64,000 bases of DNA from NCBI GenBank assembly GCA_038400315.1, contig CP151667.1, positions 6,583,174-6,647,173 on the forward strand, in the 5' to 3' direction. Position numbers and translations under genes: made by a program. The stretch's first letter is position 1; each line of letters starts with the position of its first letter. Source of the DNA: Isosphaeraceae bacterium EP7 (GTDB taxonomy: Bacteria; Planctomycetota; Planctomycetia; Isosphaerales; Isosphaeraceae). The notes under the pieces are model-generated. The model did no database searches. It was not told the DNA's origin and worked only from the letters and a program-made list of their open reading frames with translations. Of the stretch, positions 1 to 8,797 are shown piece after piece.

Positions 1-2668
1 GGCAGGGCTGATGGTAACCCACGCGGGCCCGTACCGGGGTTTCGGGTCTGGGCAATTCGCCCAGCTCGCTCATCTCCCGCAGATAGTCGCCCACGTCGCG
101 AGTGTTCTCGGCGACGAGCGCCGCGTCGAGGTCGTCGGTGAGCTTGAGATACTCGACCTTCAGCATCAGGGCGGCGGTGGGCTCGGAGCAGACGATGGTG
201 TAGCCATCGCGGACGGCATCGCCCAGCACACGCAGGTTGGCCAGGGCCAGGTCGCGTGCGTGCTCAAGGTCTCCGGCCACCAGGGCGGGCATGCCCGAGC
301 CTCGCTGCCCCTTGGGCACGAGCACGTCGACCCCGGCGTGCTGGAGCACCCCGACAACGCTTTCGGCAAGTTCCTGGTCGTAATGGTTGGCGTAGACGTC
401 GACGAAGTAGGCCACACGCCGCCCGCCCGTCACGTTGTCCTTCGATTGGGTCAGGCCCATGCGCTCGGCCCTGCGGACGAATGGCGTCCGATTCGCCCTG
501 GGGAGCCGGCGGTAGCGGGACAGGCCGGTCGCCCGCTCCATGACCCAGCGGGCCGACCGGCGGCCCAGCAAGGCGTTGGCGATCAGCGGGAACCGGCTGG
601 CCAGACTCGACCAGATGTCGATCCGGGCGAGGAACCAGTCGGCGTGGGCCAGCCCGTGGTTCTCGACGTAGGCGGCCTTGGCCTCGAGCATCAGGGTCGA
701 GACGTCGACGCCCGAGGGGCACTCAGTCCGGCATAGGTTGCAGTGGATGCAGAGCCCCGCGTTGCGGCGGAACTCCTCAGTGCCCCACAGTTTAGGATCG
801 ACGGCGCCGGTCGCCACCTGGCGTACTAGGTTGGCCTGCGCACGGGGGCTGGCCGCCTCGTCGCGCGAGGCCCTGAACGTGGGGCACATCCGCATCGTCG
901 GCTCCTGCGTCCGGCAGGTCCCGCAGCCATTGCAGTTCGACGCCGCCTCCAGCATCGAGAGCCCCGCCCAGCGCAGAGCCGAGACCGGCCCCGGGGCGGG
1001 TTCCGCGGGCTCTCCGCCGAAGGCCAGCTCCGGATGGTCGCCCGACGCCCCGGGGGAGTCCGGCGGCCAGAGCACGGTGGGCAGCGCTGCGGGCTGGATC
1101 GGCCGCAAGTGGCGAGTCAGCAGGTGCGGGTCATGGCCGACGACCTTGCCGGGGTTGAGGATATGCGCCGGGTCGAACGCCTCCTTGATCTCGTCATTGA
1201 TCCGGGCCAGGTCCGATGACTGGCGGCGGAGGAACTGGGTGCGCACCAGGCCGCAGCCGTGCTCGCCCGAGACCGTGCCGCCGAACTCCCAGGCGGCCTC
1301 GGACAGGTCGTCGGCCAGGGGCTCGAGCTTGGCGCGATCGGCGACCTCGGCCAGGTCCAGGAACGGCCTGACGTGCAGCTGACCGTCGCCAGCGTGGGCG
1401 TACAGGGTCCAGGGGACCTCATGATGCCGCAGGATGGCCTGGAGCCTCTGGAGGAACCGCGGCAACATCTCGGGGGGGACGGCCAGGTCCTCGACGAACG
1501 GCACCGGCCGCGCACGCCCCGCACGCCGCATCAATTGCGGGACCACCGCCCGTCGTAGCCCGAGCAGCGCCTCGACCCCGGCCTTGCGGTGAACCTCCAC
1601 GGCGTCGGCCACCAGCAGGCCGGAGCCCTCGATGCGTCGCGCCAGCCGGCGGGCGCGTTCGGCCACGAGGTCGGCATCGTCCCCCTCGAACTCGACGACC
1701 AGGGCGGCCTCGGCGGCTTCGGGCACCCAGTTCTTGTAGGGGGCGCCGGCATCGCGGGCCAGGCTCAGGCTCCGCCAGTCGAACAGGTCGCAGGCCGAGG
1801 GGCTCTCGGCCATCACGTCGGCCACCGCCGATGCGGCGTCACTCAACCGGCCGAACGGCAGCAGCAGGGCCGACTGGGCCGCCGGCAGCGGCACGGTCGT
1901 CAGCGTTGCCTCGGCCACCAGGGCCAGCGTCCCCTCCGACCCGACGAGCAGCCGGGCCAGGTCGATCCCGTCGGCTCGCACGGCCGACGCCAGCGCGTAG
2001 CCGGCCCGGTTCCTGGGCGACTTCGGTCCCGAGCGCGACAGCAGGTCGGCGTGGCGGCGGGCCAGCACGGCCAGCTTCCGCAGGATATGCCCCTTCAGGT
2101 CGACCGGCTCCTGTTCGAAGGAGGGCCAGGGCTCGAATCCGAGCTCGGCGGTCTCCGCCCCGGCGAAGACGACCGACAGCCGCTCGACATAGTCGGCCGT
2201 GGTCCCGTAGCGGATCGACCGCGAGCCCGCGGCGTTCACCGCGATCATCCCCCCCACCGTGCGCGACTCGGGCCCGCTCGGGTCGGGGCCGATCTTGCGG
2301 CCCAGGGGGGCCAGGTGGGCGTTCAAGACGTCCAGCACCACGCCGGGCTGAACCACCACGCTCTCCGGCCCGATCGAGATGATCCGCCGGAAGTGGCGGC
2401 TGAAGTCGACGACCAGGCCCGGCCCCAGCGCTCCGCCCGCCAGCCCGGTGCCGGCACCCCGAGCGTGCACGGGGATCCCGTTCTCGGCGGCGTACCTCAC
2501 GGTGGTCGTCAGGTCGTCCAGGGTCCGGGGCACGACCACGCCCAGCGGGTCGATCTCGAAGATGCTGGCGTCGTGCGCGTACGGAGCCCGGCCGATCGCC
2601 TCGAACCGCAGTTCGCCGGCGATCAGCCCGCGCAGGTCGTCGTGGATCCGGGCGCGACGTTCGTCCAC
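1..2668 (-). CDS. FAD-linked oxidase / 4Fe-4S fusion protein (GlcD-GlcF / YdiJ-like), C-terminus missing
   Basis: Probable D-2-hydroxyacid (lactate or glycolate type) dehydrogenase that passes electrons from FAD to Fe-S clusters. Read on the minus strand, about 889 residues lie in the window and the frame runs off the left edge. Residues about 38-76 carry a PP-loop type FAD-binding segment with HARGAGTGLAGG, about 150 has VNAAGSRSIRYG, and about 466-510 has GEHGCG and NPGKV, as in the GlcD family. Two cysteine clusters follow near 579 (CNGCGTCR..) and 635-645 (CIHCNLCRTECP), as in GlcF-type ferredoxin domains. No ATG is available in frame; the GTG at 2668 is the first usable start, so the N-terminus is uncertain. 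Fusion of both parts in one chain is known for YdiJ-like proteins. The exact substrate cannot be told. Confidence 0.85.
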   Translation of the reverse strand, partial: MDERRARIHDDLRGLIAGELRFEAIGRAPYAHDASIFEIDPLGVVVPRTLDDLTTTVRYAAENGIPVHARGAGTGLAGGALGPGLVVDFSRHFRRIISIGPESVVVQPGVVLDVLNAHLAPLGRKIGPDPSGPESRTVGGMIAVNAAGSRSIRYGTTADYVERLSVVFAGAETAELGFEPWPSFEQEPVDLKGHILRKLAVLARRHADLLSRSGPKSPRNRAGYALASAVRADGIDLARLLVGSEGTLALVAEATLTTVPLPAAQSALLLPFGRLSDAASAVADVMAESPSACDLFDWRSLSLARDAGAPYKNWVPEAAEAALVVEFEGDDADLVAERARRLARRIEGSGLLVADAVEVHRKAGVEALLGLRRAVVPQLMRRAGRARPVPFVEDLAVPPEMLPRFLQRLQAILRHHEVPWTLYAHAGDGQLHVRPFLDLAEVADRAKLEPLADDLSEAAWEFGGTVSGEHGCGLVRTQFLRRQSSDLARINDEIKEAFDPAHILNPGKVVGHDPHLLTRHLRPIQPAALPTVLWPPDSPGASGDHPELAFGGEPAEPAPGPVSALRWAGLSMLEAASNCNGCGTCRTQEPTMRMCPTFRASRDEAASPRAQANLVRQVATGAVDPKLWGTEEFRRNAGLCIHCNLCRTECPSGVDVSTLMLEAKAAYVENHGLAHADWFLARIDIWSSLASRFPLIANALLGRRSARWVMERATGLSRYRRLPRANRTPFVRRAERMGLTQSKDNVTGGRRVAYFVDVYANHYDQELAESVVGVLQHAGVDVLVPKGQRGSGMPALVAGDLEHARDLALANLRVLGDAVRDGYTIVCSEPTAALMLKVEYLKLTDDLDAALVAENTRDVGDYLREMSELGELPRPETPVRARVGYHQPC

Positions 2669-2741
2669 CTCGGGGTCGGGCCTCGTCGGGGTCGGGGTCG
2701 TCCGGAATCGTGTCGAACGGGGGAAGTCATGGCGGGGGGGT

Positions 2742-3227
2742 TCAGCGCGAGGTGTTGCGTGCGCGGACCTCCTCGACCCGCAGCCGCTCCTGGCGATAGC
2801 GCTCGCCGACGGCCAGGTCGAAGAACCGGAATTGGCCCGCGGGGTTGGCCCCCGGGCCGCGATGCTGCCCCAGGCAACGATAGCAGATGATGACGTCGGG
2901 CACGAGGTAGTACAGCGCCAGGTCCAGCAGCGCCGAGGCCAGCAAGATCCCGTACGTCCACATGTACATGTCATAGTACCAGAAGACCGAGCTGATGCCG
3001 AACCCGACGAAGACGATCGCCAGGCCCAGGCCCTGCGGGAAGTCCTTCTGGGCGTAGAGCTCCCCCGTCGAGCAGTAGGCGCACGCGTGCAGCCCGCCGT
3101 CGACGATCGAGCCCGCGGCCACCGGCCGGCCCGCGCCGCAGGTCACGCAGGTCAGGTCGGCCTGGGCCTCGACGTGGTCGACCCGTTGGTTCGACTCGCA
3201 GCGGCTGCACTCGTAGGTCAGTTCCAT
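2742..3227 (-). CDS. Zinc-ribbon membrane protein, unknown function
   Basis: A 161-residue protein not assigned to a named family. Four CxxC pairs (near residues 7/10, 27/30, 49/52 and about 114/117) suggest zinc-ribbon or rubredoxin-like metal sites. Two hydrophobic stretches at about 65-85 and 92-110 should be membrane segments, giving a layout of N-terminal ribbons, membrane hairpin and a last CxxC with a charged tail. The ATG has a GGGAG ribosome-binding site. It lies just downstream of another membrane gene on the same strand (20-nt gap) and upstream of the FAD oxidase, so the three may be co-transcribed. Function unknown. Confidence 0.7.
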   Translation of the reverse strand: MELTYECSRCESNQRVDHVEAQADLTCVTCGAGRPVAAGSIVDGGLHACAYCSTGELYAQKDFPQGLGLAIVFVGFGISSVFWYYDMYMWTYGILLASALLDLALYYLVPDVIICYRCLGQHRGPGANPAGQFRFFDLAVGERYRQERLRVEEVRARNTSR

Positions 3228-3247
3228 CGGCCGGACTCCCGTCCCGT

Positions 3248-4012
3248 TCAGAGCAGCACGCCCGCCCGGCGCGACAGGATCAGGGCCGTCAGCTCGCCGA
3301 AGAGGACCAGAGTCATCGCAATATAGAGGATACCGGTGGCCGACTGCGTCGACCGCATCCTCGTCGTCTTCCAGGCCAGGGTCATGGCCAGGATGGGCCC
3401 GGCGACGCCCATTCCCCAGCGAATCGCCAGGAACAGGCCCGAGGCGTCGGCCGTCTGGGCCCCCGCCCTGCCCGACATGTACAGACCCAGGCCCAGCGCC
3501 GCCAGTAGGGTGCGGACGCCCATCGCCGCCACGGCCCAGGCCACCGCGCGTTCCAGGGGGACGATCGACATCGAAGGGGCCGTCAGGTAATAGTGCCCCA
3601 GAAGCATCGCCGTCAGCGTCGAGCCGAGCAACAGAGCCGACGAGATCCGGCCCGCCACGTCCAGCGCCGACAGGGTCGGATCGCCCCCCATCGAGGCCCA
3701 GGCCAGCAACGACGACGCGGCGATCACCGCGGCCGCGTCGGCCGGCAGGCCCACCCTCGGCAGGCCCAGCCCCCAGGCCACCGCCGACACATACCCCAGG
3801 GCCGCCAAGGCCGCCGCGCCGGCGACCGCCGAGGTCGGACCCACCCGCGCCATGTCCAGGGCCGCCAGCACCGCCAGGGCCATCAAAACCTGGCTGTGCG
3901 TCTGGAAGAATTTGGGCGGGACTTGCCGCCAGGGGGTCACCAGCAGCATCGCCGCCAGGCCACCCGAGAGGCGAATCGCGAAGTCGGCCAGCATCGGCAT
4001 CAGGGTCGCCAT
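3248..4012 (-). CDS. Polytopic membrane protein, unknown function
   Basis: About 254 residues, strongly hydrophobic, with six or more likely transmembrane helices rich in Ala, Leu, Gly and Val. I do not recognise the family. I chose the ATG at 4012 (start MATLMPMLADFAIR); a GTG at 4033 in the same frame is an alternative and adds seven residues. The short charged segment TPWRQVPPKFFQTHSQ lies between the first two helices. It is followed after 20 nt by the CxxC membrane protein, which suggests a shared transcript and possibly a shared membrane complex; that is inference only. Confidence 0.65.
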   Translation of the reverse strand: MATLMPMLADFAIRLSGGLAAMLLVTPWRQVPPKFFQTHSQVLMALAVLAALDMARVGPTSAVAGAAALAALGYVSAVAWGLGLPRVGLPADAAAVIAASSLLAWASMGGDPTLSALDVAGRISSALLLGSTLTAMLLGHYYLTAPSMSIVPLERAVAWAVAAMGVRTLLAALGLGLYMSGRAGAQTADASGLFLAIRWGMGVAGPILAMTLAWKTTRMRSTQSATGILYIAMTLVLFGELTALILSRRAGVLL

Positions 4013-4076
4013 CGACGGGCCTCGGTCGCGCACGCTCGCGGTGGAACTGGAGGGTGGGACGGCCGGCGACGGCCGC

Positions 4077-4739
4077 TCACTTGCCGTGGATCAGGGAGAG
4101 GACCTCGGCGCGGGTGGCGAGCCGGTCCTTGCAGATGCCACGCATGGCGCTGGTGATCATCGTGCTGTTGTGCTTGCGCACCCCGCGCATCGTCATGCAG
4201 CTGTGGCTGGCCTCGATGACCACGGCCACCCCCTTGGCCGACAGCTCCTCGACGAGCAGGTCGGCAACCTCCTCGGTCAGCCGCTCCTGCAACTGGGGTC
4301 GCCTCGAGAGGACGTCGATGACCCTGGGGATCTTCGACAGCCCGACGACCCGTCCGTTGGGGACGTAGGCCACGTGCGCCACGCCGACGAACGGCAGCAG
4401 GTGGTGCTCGCAGAAGCTTTCGAACCGGATGTCCTTGACCAGCACCAGCTCGTCGTACTTCTGCGTGAACAGCTTGCGCAGGTGGATCCGGGGGTCCTGG
4501 TGCAGCCCCTGGAAAATCTCGGCATACATGCGGGCGACGCGGTCGGGGGTCTCAAGCAGCCCTTCGCGGTCGGGATCTTCGCCGACGGCGATGAGGATCT
4601 CGCGGACCGCCCTGCGAATGCGGGCCAGGTCGACGGGCCCATCGGCGGCGGGAACGGCCGTCGTCTCGGCCGCGTCTTCGTCGGCGCCGCAGCCGGCCTG
4701 GTCGCGCGGCTGGTCGTCCGACGCGAGGCGGTTCGTCAT
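4077..4739 (-). CDS. folE: GTP cyclohydrolase I
   Basis: Converts GTP to 7,8-dihydroneopterin triphosphate, the first step of folate/pterin or queuosine precursor synthesis, in the cytoplasm as a homodecamer. The 220-residue length matches the family. The zinc and catalytic signature FCEHHLLPF is present with the later SHSCMTMRG motif that supplies the second zinc cysteine. The frame stays open upstream to 4817, but the ATG at 4739 (MTNRLASDDQ) is preceded by GGGGAG at good spacing and is the better start. The first 35 residues are an acidic, poorly conserved extension. It is monocistronic here, with a 93-nt gap to the next gene on the right. Confidence 0.95.
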   Translation of the reverse strand: MTNRLASDDQPRDQAGCGADEDAAETTAVPAADGPVDLARIRRAVREILIAVGEDPDREGLLETPDRVARMYAEIFQGLHQDPRIHLRKLFTQKYDELVLVKDIRFESFCEHHLLPFVGVAHVAYVPNGRVVGLSKIPRVIDVLSRRPQLQERLTEEVADLLVEELSAKGVAVVIEASHSCMTMRGVRKHNSTMITSAMRGICKDRLATRAEVLSLIHGK

Positions 4740-4882
4740 GATCGCTCCCCAGATGGCCCCGCGGAGCGGGACCGGCGGAAAATCTCTAACAGACAACAGG
4801 CTTTGGATTTCCGCCAAGTGCGGATAGGCATTCTAGCGACAGACCCCCTTGAAAGCAAGGGTCCGAGGCCATCCCGAGCGGC

Positions 4883-5581
4883 TCAGTTGACGCTGAAATC
4901 CGGGGGGAACGGCTTCAGGCCGACCGGATCGACGCCGGCGAACTCCTGAAGTCGTCGCAGCAGCCGGTCGGCTCGCTCCTCAACGAGCGGCTCGGCCAGG
5001 AACGACTGCTTCGTCGCCGGCGAGAGCCGCAAGGCGTGCGCCATCATGTCCACCGCCACGCCCAGCGGCAGATCCGCCGCCAGCAACCGTTCCAGGTCGG
5101 GGTCGAGCCCCCTGCCCTTCGAGATCGCGACGCGGAACAGGCCGACGAGGCTCGCCTTGATCTGCCCAGGGTCCATCGCGGCGTCCGGCTCGAGATCCTC
5201 GAGGATCTCGGCCTCGGCGATCCGATAGAGCTTCTCGGAGGGGATCTCGCGAAGCAGGCGCACTCGCTTGCGGCCCAACAGCAGGAAATTGAACCGGCCG
5301 TCGGGCAGGCGCTCGTGCTGAAGGATGCGTCCCAGGCAGGCGACCGGCTCGATCACGGCGCGTCCGTCGGGCATCATCTCCGCGGGCATCGGCACCCGGA
5401 CGACGGTGACCAGGCCGTCGCCGGCCAAGGCGTCCTCGGTCATCTGCCTGTATCGCGGCTCGAAGATGTGCAGCGGCAGGATGCTGTGCGGGAACTGGAC
5501 GACGTCGGGCAGCGGGAACAGCCGGCAGACGCCGTCGAAGCCGCGAAGGTCCAGATCATCCTCGCTCGAAGGTCCCATCAT
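4883..5581 (-). CDS. LON peptidase substrate-binding (LonN) domain protein
   Basis: A 232-residue stand-alone LonN-type protein. The segment FPLPDVVQFPHSILPLHIFE followed by EPRYRQM is the hallmark of the N-terminal domain of Lon, and CLGRILQHERLPDGRFNFLLLG is typical of the same fold. No ATPase or Ser-Lys protease domain follows, so it is not the Lon protease itself. Such stand-alone proteins are widespread and their role is not settled. Two adjacent ATG codons (5581 and 5578) could start it. It is divergent from nth, with about 300 nt between them in which I see no gene. Confidence 0.85.
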   Translation of the reverse strand: MMGPSSEDDLDLRGFDGVCRLFPLPDVVQFPHSILPLHIFEPRYRQMTEDALAGDGLVTVVRVPMPAEMMPDGRAVIEPVACLGRILQHERLPDGRFNFLLLGRKRVRLLREIPSEKLYRIAEAEILEDLEPDAAMDPGQIKASLVGLFRVAISKGRGLDPDLERLLAADLPLGVAVDMMAHALRLSPATKQSFLAEPLVEERADRLLRRLQEFAGVDPVGLKPFPPDFSVN

Positions 5582-5880
5582 CGAGGCGGCTCTTTCACCA
5601 TAGGGCGTGGGGCATCCCTCCCCGGCGAACGCCCGGGCGGGGCGGGGTCATCGGGCGCGGAAAAAGCCCCACGGTACGCCCTGCGGCGTCCAGCGTGGCA
5701 TGCGGCGGGCGAGCCGGCATCGGGCCTCCCAACCACCCGGTTATCTTGGCCCCTGGTGGGCCGTTCGGCAAGGGCGGGCCACGTTGACAGCACCGCCTCG
5801 GCGGTTACGATGTCCGCGCGGGGGGAGGTCGTCTCGCCCCTCGACCCCGAAGTCCGCCAGCCCAAGCGGAGGCCCCCGCG

Positions 5881-6558
5881 TTGCCGCGTCAGGCCCCCAC
5901 CCCCGCAGAGCTCGACCCGAAACGCCAGGCCGGGCGTGTCGTCCGCGCCCTGGTCAAACTCTACCCCGAGCCCCGATGCGCGCTCGTCCACCGCGACGCC
6001 TTCGAGCTGCTCGTCGCCACGATCCTCTCGGCCCAGTGCACCGACGTCCGGGTGAACATGGTGACGCCGGCACTCTTCGCCCTCTATCCCGACGCCCGGG
6101 CCCTGGCCGCCGCCGACCTGGCCGAGGTCGAGCGGCTGGTCCACTCCACCGGCTTCTTCCGTGCCAAGGCCGCGAACCTCGTCGCCATGGCCGGCCGGCT
6201 CGTCGAGTTACACGGTGGCCAGGTCCCGCGCGACCTGGAGGCCCTGACCGCCCTGCCCGGCGTCGGCCGCAAGACCGCGCACGTCGTGATGGGCAACGCC
6301 TTCCGCATCCCCTCGGGCGTCGTCGTCGACACCCACGTCAAACGGCTCTCGATGCGCCTGGGCCTGACAACCAAGACCGATCCCGAGCGCGTGGAACGCG
6401 ACCTGGAGGCGATCGTCCCGAAGTCACACTGGATCGACTTCAGCCACCGCCTCATCGAGCACGGCCGCCGGACCTGCATCGCCCTGAGACCACGCTGCGA
6501 CGCCTGCGAGCTCGCCTCGTTCTGCCCCCAGATCGGAGTCACCACCCGGGGGGTCTGA
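5881..6558 (+). CDS. nth: Endonuclease III (DNA glycosylase/AP lyase)
   Basis: Base excision repair enzyme that removes oxidised pyrimidines and cuts at abasic sites. The helix-hairpin-helix LPGVGRKTAHVV holds the catalytic Lys131, and Asp150 lies in VVVDTHVKRL. The C-terminal [4Fe-4S] loop has the exact family spacing C-X6-C-X2-C-X5-C at Cys199, 206, 209 and 215. The length (225) is normal. The start is a TTG at 5881; no ATG gives a complete N-terminus, so the start is moderately sure. It is convergent with the methyltransferase gene, whose stop lies 16 nt away. Confidence 0.95.
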   Translation: MPRQAPTPAELDPKRQAGRVVRALVKLYPEPRCALVHRDAFELLVATILSAQCTDVRVNMVTPALFALYPDARALAAADLAEVERLVHSTGFFRAKAANLVAMAGRLVELHGGQVPRDLEALTALPGVGRKTAHVVMGNAFRIPSGVVVDTHVKRLSMRLGLTTKTDPERVERDLEAIVPKSHWIDFSHRLIEHGRRTCIALRPRCDACELASFCPQIGVTTRGV

Positions 6559-6573
6559 CGGGTTCGACGTCGA

Positions 6574-7479
6574 TCAGGCCGACAGCGGCTTGCGGAAGAT
6601 GGTCCGCTGCATGTCGCGCATATTCATCGAGAACGTCATCTTGTTCAGGCCGAGCATCGTCGAGAGCTTGGTCAGGCCGGCCTGCACCTTGTCGCTCTTG
6701 GACATCACGCCGATGTTCCAGAGCAGGCGTTCCATGCTGAGCGACCGTCCGACGAGCTGGAGCTTGACCGACTCGAAGCCCGCCTTCTCGGCTTCCTTGC
6801 GCAAGGTGTCGGTGGTGAAGAAGTAGATATGGCCGTTGCAGCTGACGCTCCGCTCGCGACGGCCGAGCATCTTGAACGTCAGCGAGTCGTACCTGGGCGT
6901 CTCCATCAGCAGGTGGCCGCCCGGCTTGAGCACCCGGAAGATCTCGCTCAAGGTTGCCGTCGGGCTGGGGACGTGCTCGATGACGTGCAGCAAGATCACG
7001 ATGTCGGCCGTCGCATCGGGGATGTTGGCCTCCTCGAGGATCTTGGGGACGACGTCGATCTTCATCTCCTCATCGATGTACTGGCAGAATCCTTTATTAG
7101 GCTCGACTCCCCGGACTTCCCAGCCATCCTGCCGGTAGTAGTCCAGCATGAAGCCCATGCCGCAGCCGACCTCGAGCACCACGCCCCGCTTGGGGTAGAT
7201 CTCGTTGAAGTAAGCCTTGGTCGCGGCATAGTCGCGGACCTGGAGCTTCTCCTTCTCATACCTGGGGCGCTGCGATTCGGCGACCTTCCGCGTGAACTCC
7301 GGGTCGTAGTTCTCGATCTCGACGCAGTCCGGGTCTTTCGCACGCGGGTTGGAGTACATCAACCCGCACTTATTGCATTTCACAATCTGACTGTTCTGCG
7401 CCTCTCCGGCCTTGAAGACGACGGTGAAGTCATCGGAGGAACAAAGGTCACAAACCAGGGTGTTGGTGCTAATGCTCAT
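6574..7479 (-). CDS. Class I SAM-dependent methyltransferase with N-terminal zinc ribbon
   Basis: A 301-residue protein. The N-terminus carries two CxxC pairs (CDLC near 10-13, CNKCG near 36-40) that look like a zinc ribbon. The methyltransferase core follows: motif I VLEVGCGMGFMLDYY at about 106-120 and a LLHVIEHV segment near 165 are typical of Methyltransf_23/11 proteins. This arrangement occurs in enzymes acting on nucleotide-linked sugars and in cell-envelope gene sets, but nothing here fixes the substrate. The ATG at 7479 (MSISTN) is preferred over a GTG nine codons upstream because the latter adds a poor-quality extension. It is divergent from metF. Confidence 0.85.
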   Translation of the reverse strand: MSISTNTLVCDLCSSDDFTVVFKAGEAQNSQIVKCNKCGLMYSNPRAKDPDCVEIENYDPEFTRKVAESQRPRYEKEKLQVRDYAATKAYFNEIYPKRGVVLEVGCGMGFMLDYYRQDGWEVRGVEPNKGFCQYIDEEMKIDVVPKILEEANIPDATADIVILLHVIEHVPSPTATLSEIFRVLKPGGHLLMETPRYDSLTFKMLGRRERSVSCNGHIYFFTTDTLRKEAEKAGFESVKLQLVGRSLSMERLLWNIGVMSKSDKVQAGLTKLSTMLGLNKMTFSMNMRDMQRTIFRKPLSA

Positions 7480-7852
7480 GGGGAGTTCTTCGCCCGTGCC
7501 AGGCACTTGAGTCGTGGTAATGACAGGGTGTCACGAGGCTCAGGCCTGGAATCCACAGTACGCGGGCGGCCCGAGGCGGGACTGATTCGTTAGTCGCATT
7601 TTAAAAAAAATTATCCTTCCCACCAGTCCGAAGTAAAGGCCGTTGCCCGAATCCACCTTTTGCCGAAGTTCAGGGTCCCCGGCCCTGCCGTGTCCGGGAT
7701 GATTTGGCATCGCACGGACCTGAGGTGGTCGCGCCGGGCCGGAAGTTTGATAGGATCAACCGGCCCTGGATCCGGGGCGGGTGACAAAGATAACCGCCGG
7801 GATGGCTTCTGTCCGACGATTGGACCATACGACAAGGGGGACGGAGCCAGCG
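7480..7852. other. Divergent intergenic region with an AT-rich stretch
   Basis: This 373-nt gap separates the divergent methyltransferase and metF genes and should hold both promoters. It has an AT-rich island unusual for this genome around 7595-7615 (a run of A residues followed by TTATCC). I looked for a riboswitch upstream of metF and could not fold a convincing SAM- or cobalamin-type aptamer by eye. No further gene is supported. Confidence 0.4.
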
Positions 7853-8764
7853 ATGCACATCCGCGACATCTTCAAGGCCCACGCCACCACCTTCAGCTTC
7901 GAGTTCTTCCCGCCCAAGAATGACGAGGCGTCGGAGGAGCTGTTCGCCAACATCGCCCGTCTCCAGGCCCTCCAGCCCAGCTTCGTCAGCGTGACCTACG
8001 GCGCGGGGGGCTCGACCCGCGAGCGAACCCACGACCTGATCGTGCGGATCCAGCGGGAGACCAGCCTGACGGCCGTCTCGCACCTGACCTGCGTCTGCCA
8101 CAGCCGGGAAGAGCTGTCCTCGCTGCTCGACCGCTACGCCGCCTCGGGCATCGAGAACATCCTGGCCCTCGGCGGCGACCTGCCCCGCGACCGCCCCAAC
8201 TACGACCGCAACGTCGACGCGTTCCAGTACTCCGACGGCCTGGTCAGGTTCATCAAGGAGCACCCCGCCCCGGGTCTCCCCCAGGGCTTCGGCATCGGCG
8301 TGGCGGGCTTCCCCGAAGGGCACCCCGGCACGCCCAATCGCCTGAAGGAGATGGAGTATCTCAAGCGGAAGGTCGACGCCGGCGCGGATTACATCTGCAC
8401 CCAGCTCTTCTTCAGCAATGCAGACTTCTACGACTTCCGCGAGCGCTGCGAGTACGCCGGGATCACCGTGCCCATCATCGCGGGCATCATGCCCGTGGCT
8501 TCCAAGCATGGGATGGCCCGCATGGCCGAGCTCGCCCTGGGCGCCCGCTTCCCGGCGCGGCTGCAGAAGGCCATCGACCGGTGCAGCGACCGCGAGGGCG
8601 AGAGCAAGGTGGGCATCCATTGGGCCACTGAGCAGTGCCGCGACCTGCTGGACAACGACGTCCGCGGCATCCACTTCTACACCCTCAACCGATCCGACGC
8701 CACCCGCTGCATCTACGAGAACCTGGGCGTTCAGAACTCGTTGGCCCTCCGCGCCACCCGCTGA
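7853..8764 (+). CDS. metF: 5,10-methylenetetrahydrofolate reductase
   Basis: FAD enzyme that reduces methylene-THF to methyl-THF for methionine synthesis. The 303-residue length fits the bacterial family. FSFEFFPPK near residues 14-22 and FVSVTYGAGGSTRERT are the classic N-terminal motifs, and ENILALGGD and GVAGFPEGHP are also present. The frame is open upstream to 7781, but the ATG at 7853 (MHIRDIF) starts the conserved region and has purine-rich GGGGGACGGAG before it. queG follows 33 nt downstream, so the two may share a transcript. Confidence 0.95.
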   Translation: MHIRDIFKAHATTFSFEFFPPKNDEASEELFANIARLQALQPSFVSVTYGAGGSTRERTHDLIVRIQRETSLTAVSHLTCVCHSREELSSLLDRYAASGIENILALGGDLPRDRPNYDRNVDAFQYSDGLVRFIKEHPAPGLPQGFGIGVAGFPEGHPGTPNRLKEMEYLKRKVDAGADYICTQLFFSNADFYDFRERCEYAGITVPIIAGIMPVASKHGMARMAELALGARFPARLQKAIDRCSDREGESKVGIHWATEQCRDLLDNDVRGIHFYTLNRSDATRCIYENLGVQNSLALRATR

Positions 8765-8797
8765 CAGGCGGGGCCCACAACGCCCCCGCACCGCACC

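Noticed and set aside
11-736. A plus-strand open frame at the left edge
   Set aside because: It is antisense to the FAD/Fe-S oxidase, whose cysteine clusters and FAD motifs read on the minus strand.
7600-7852. Possible SAM or cobalamin riboswitch upstream of metF
   Set aside because: No conserved aptamer core or terminator/anti-terminator pair could be found by eye. A covariance-model scan would settle it.
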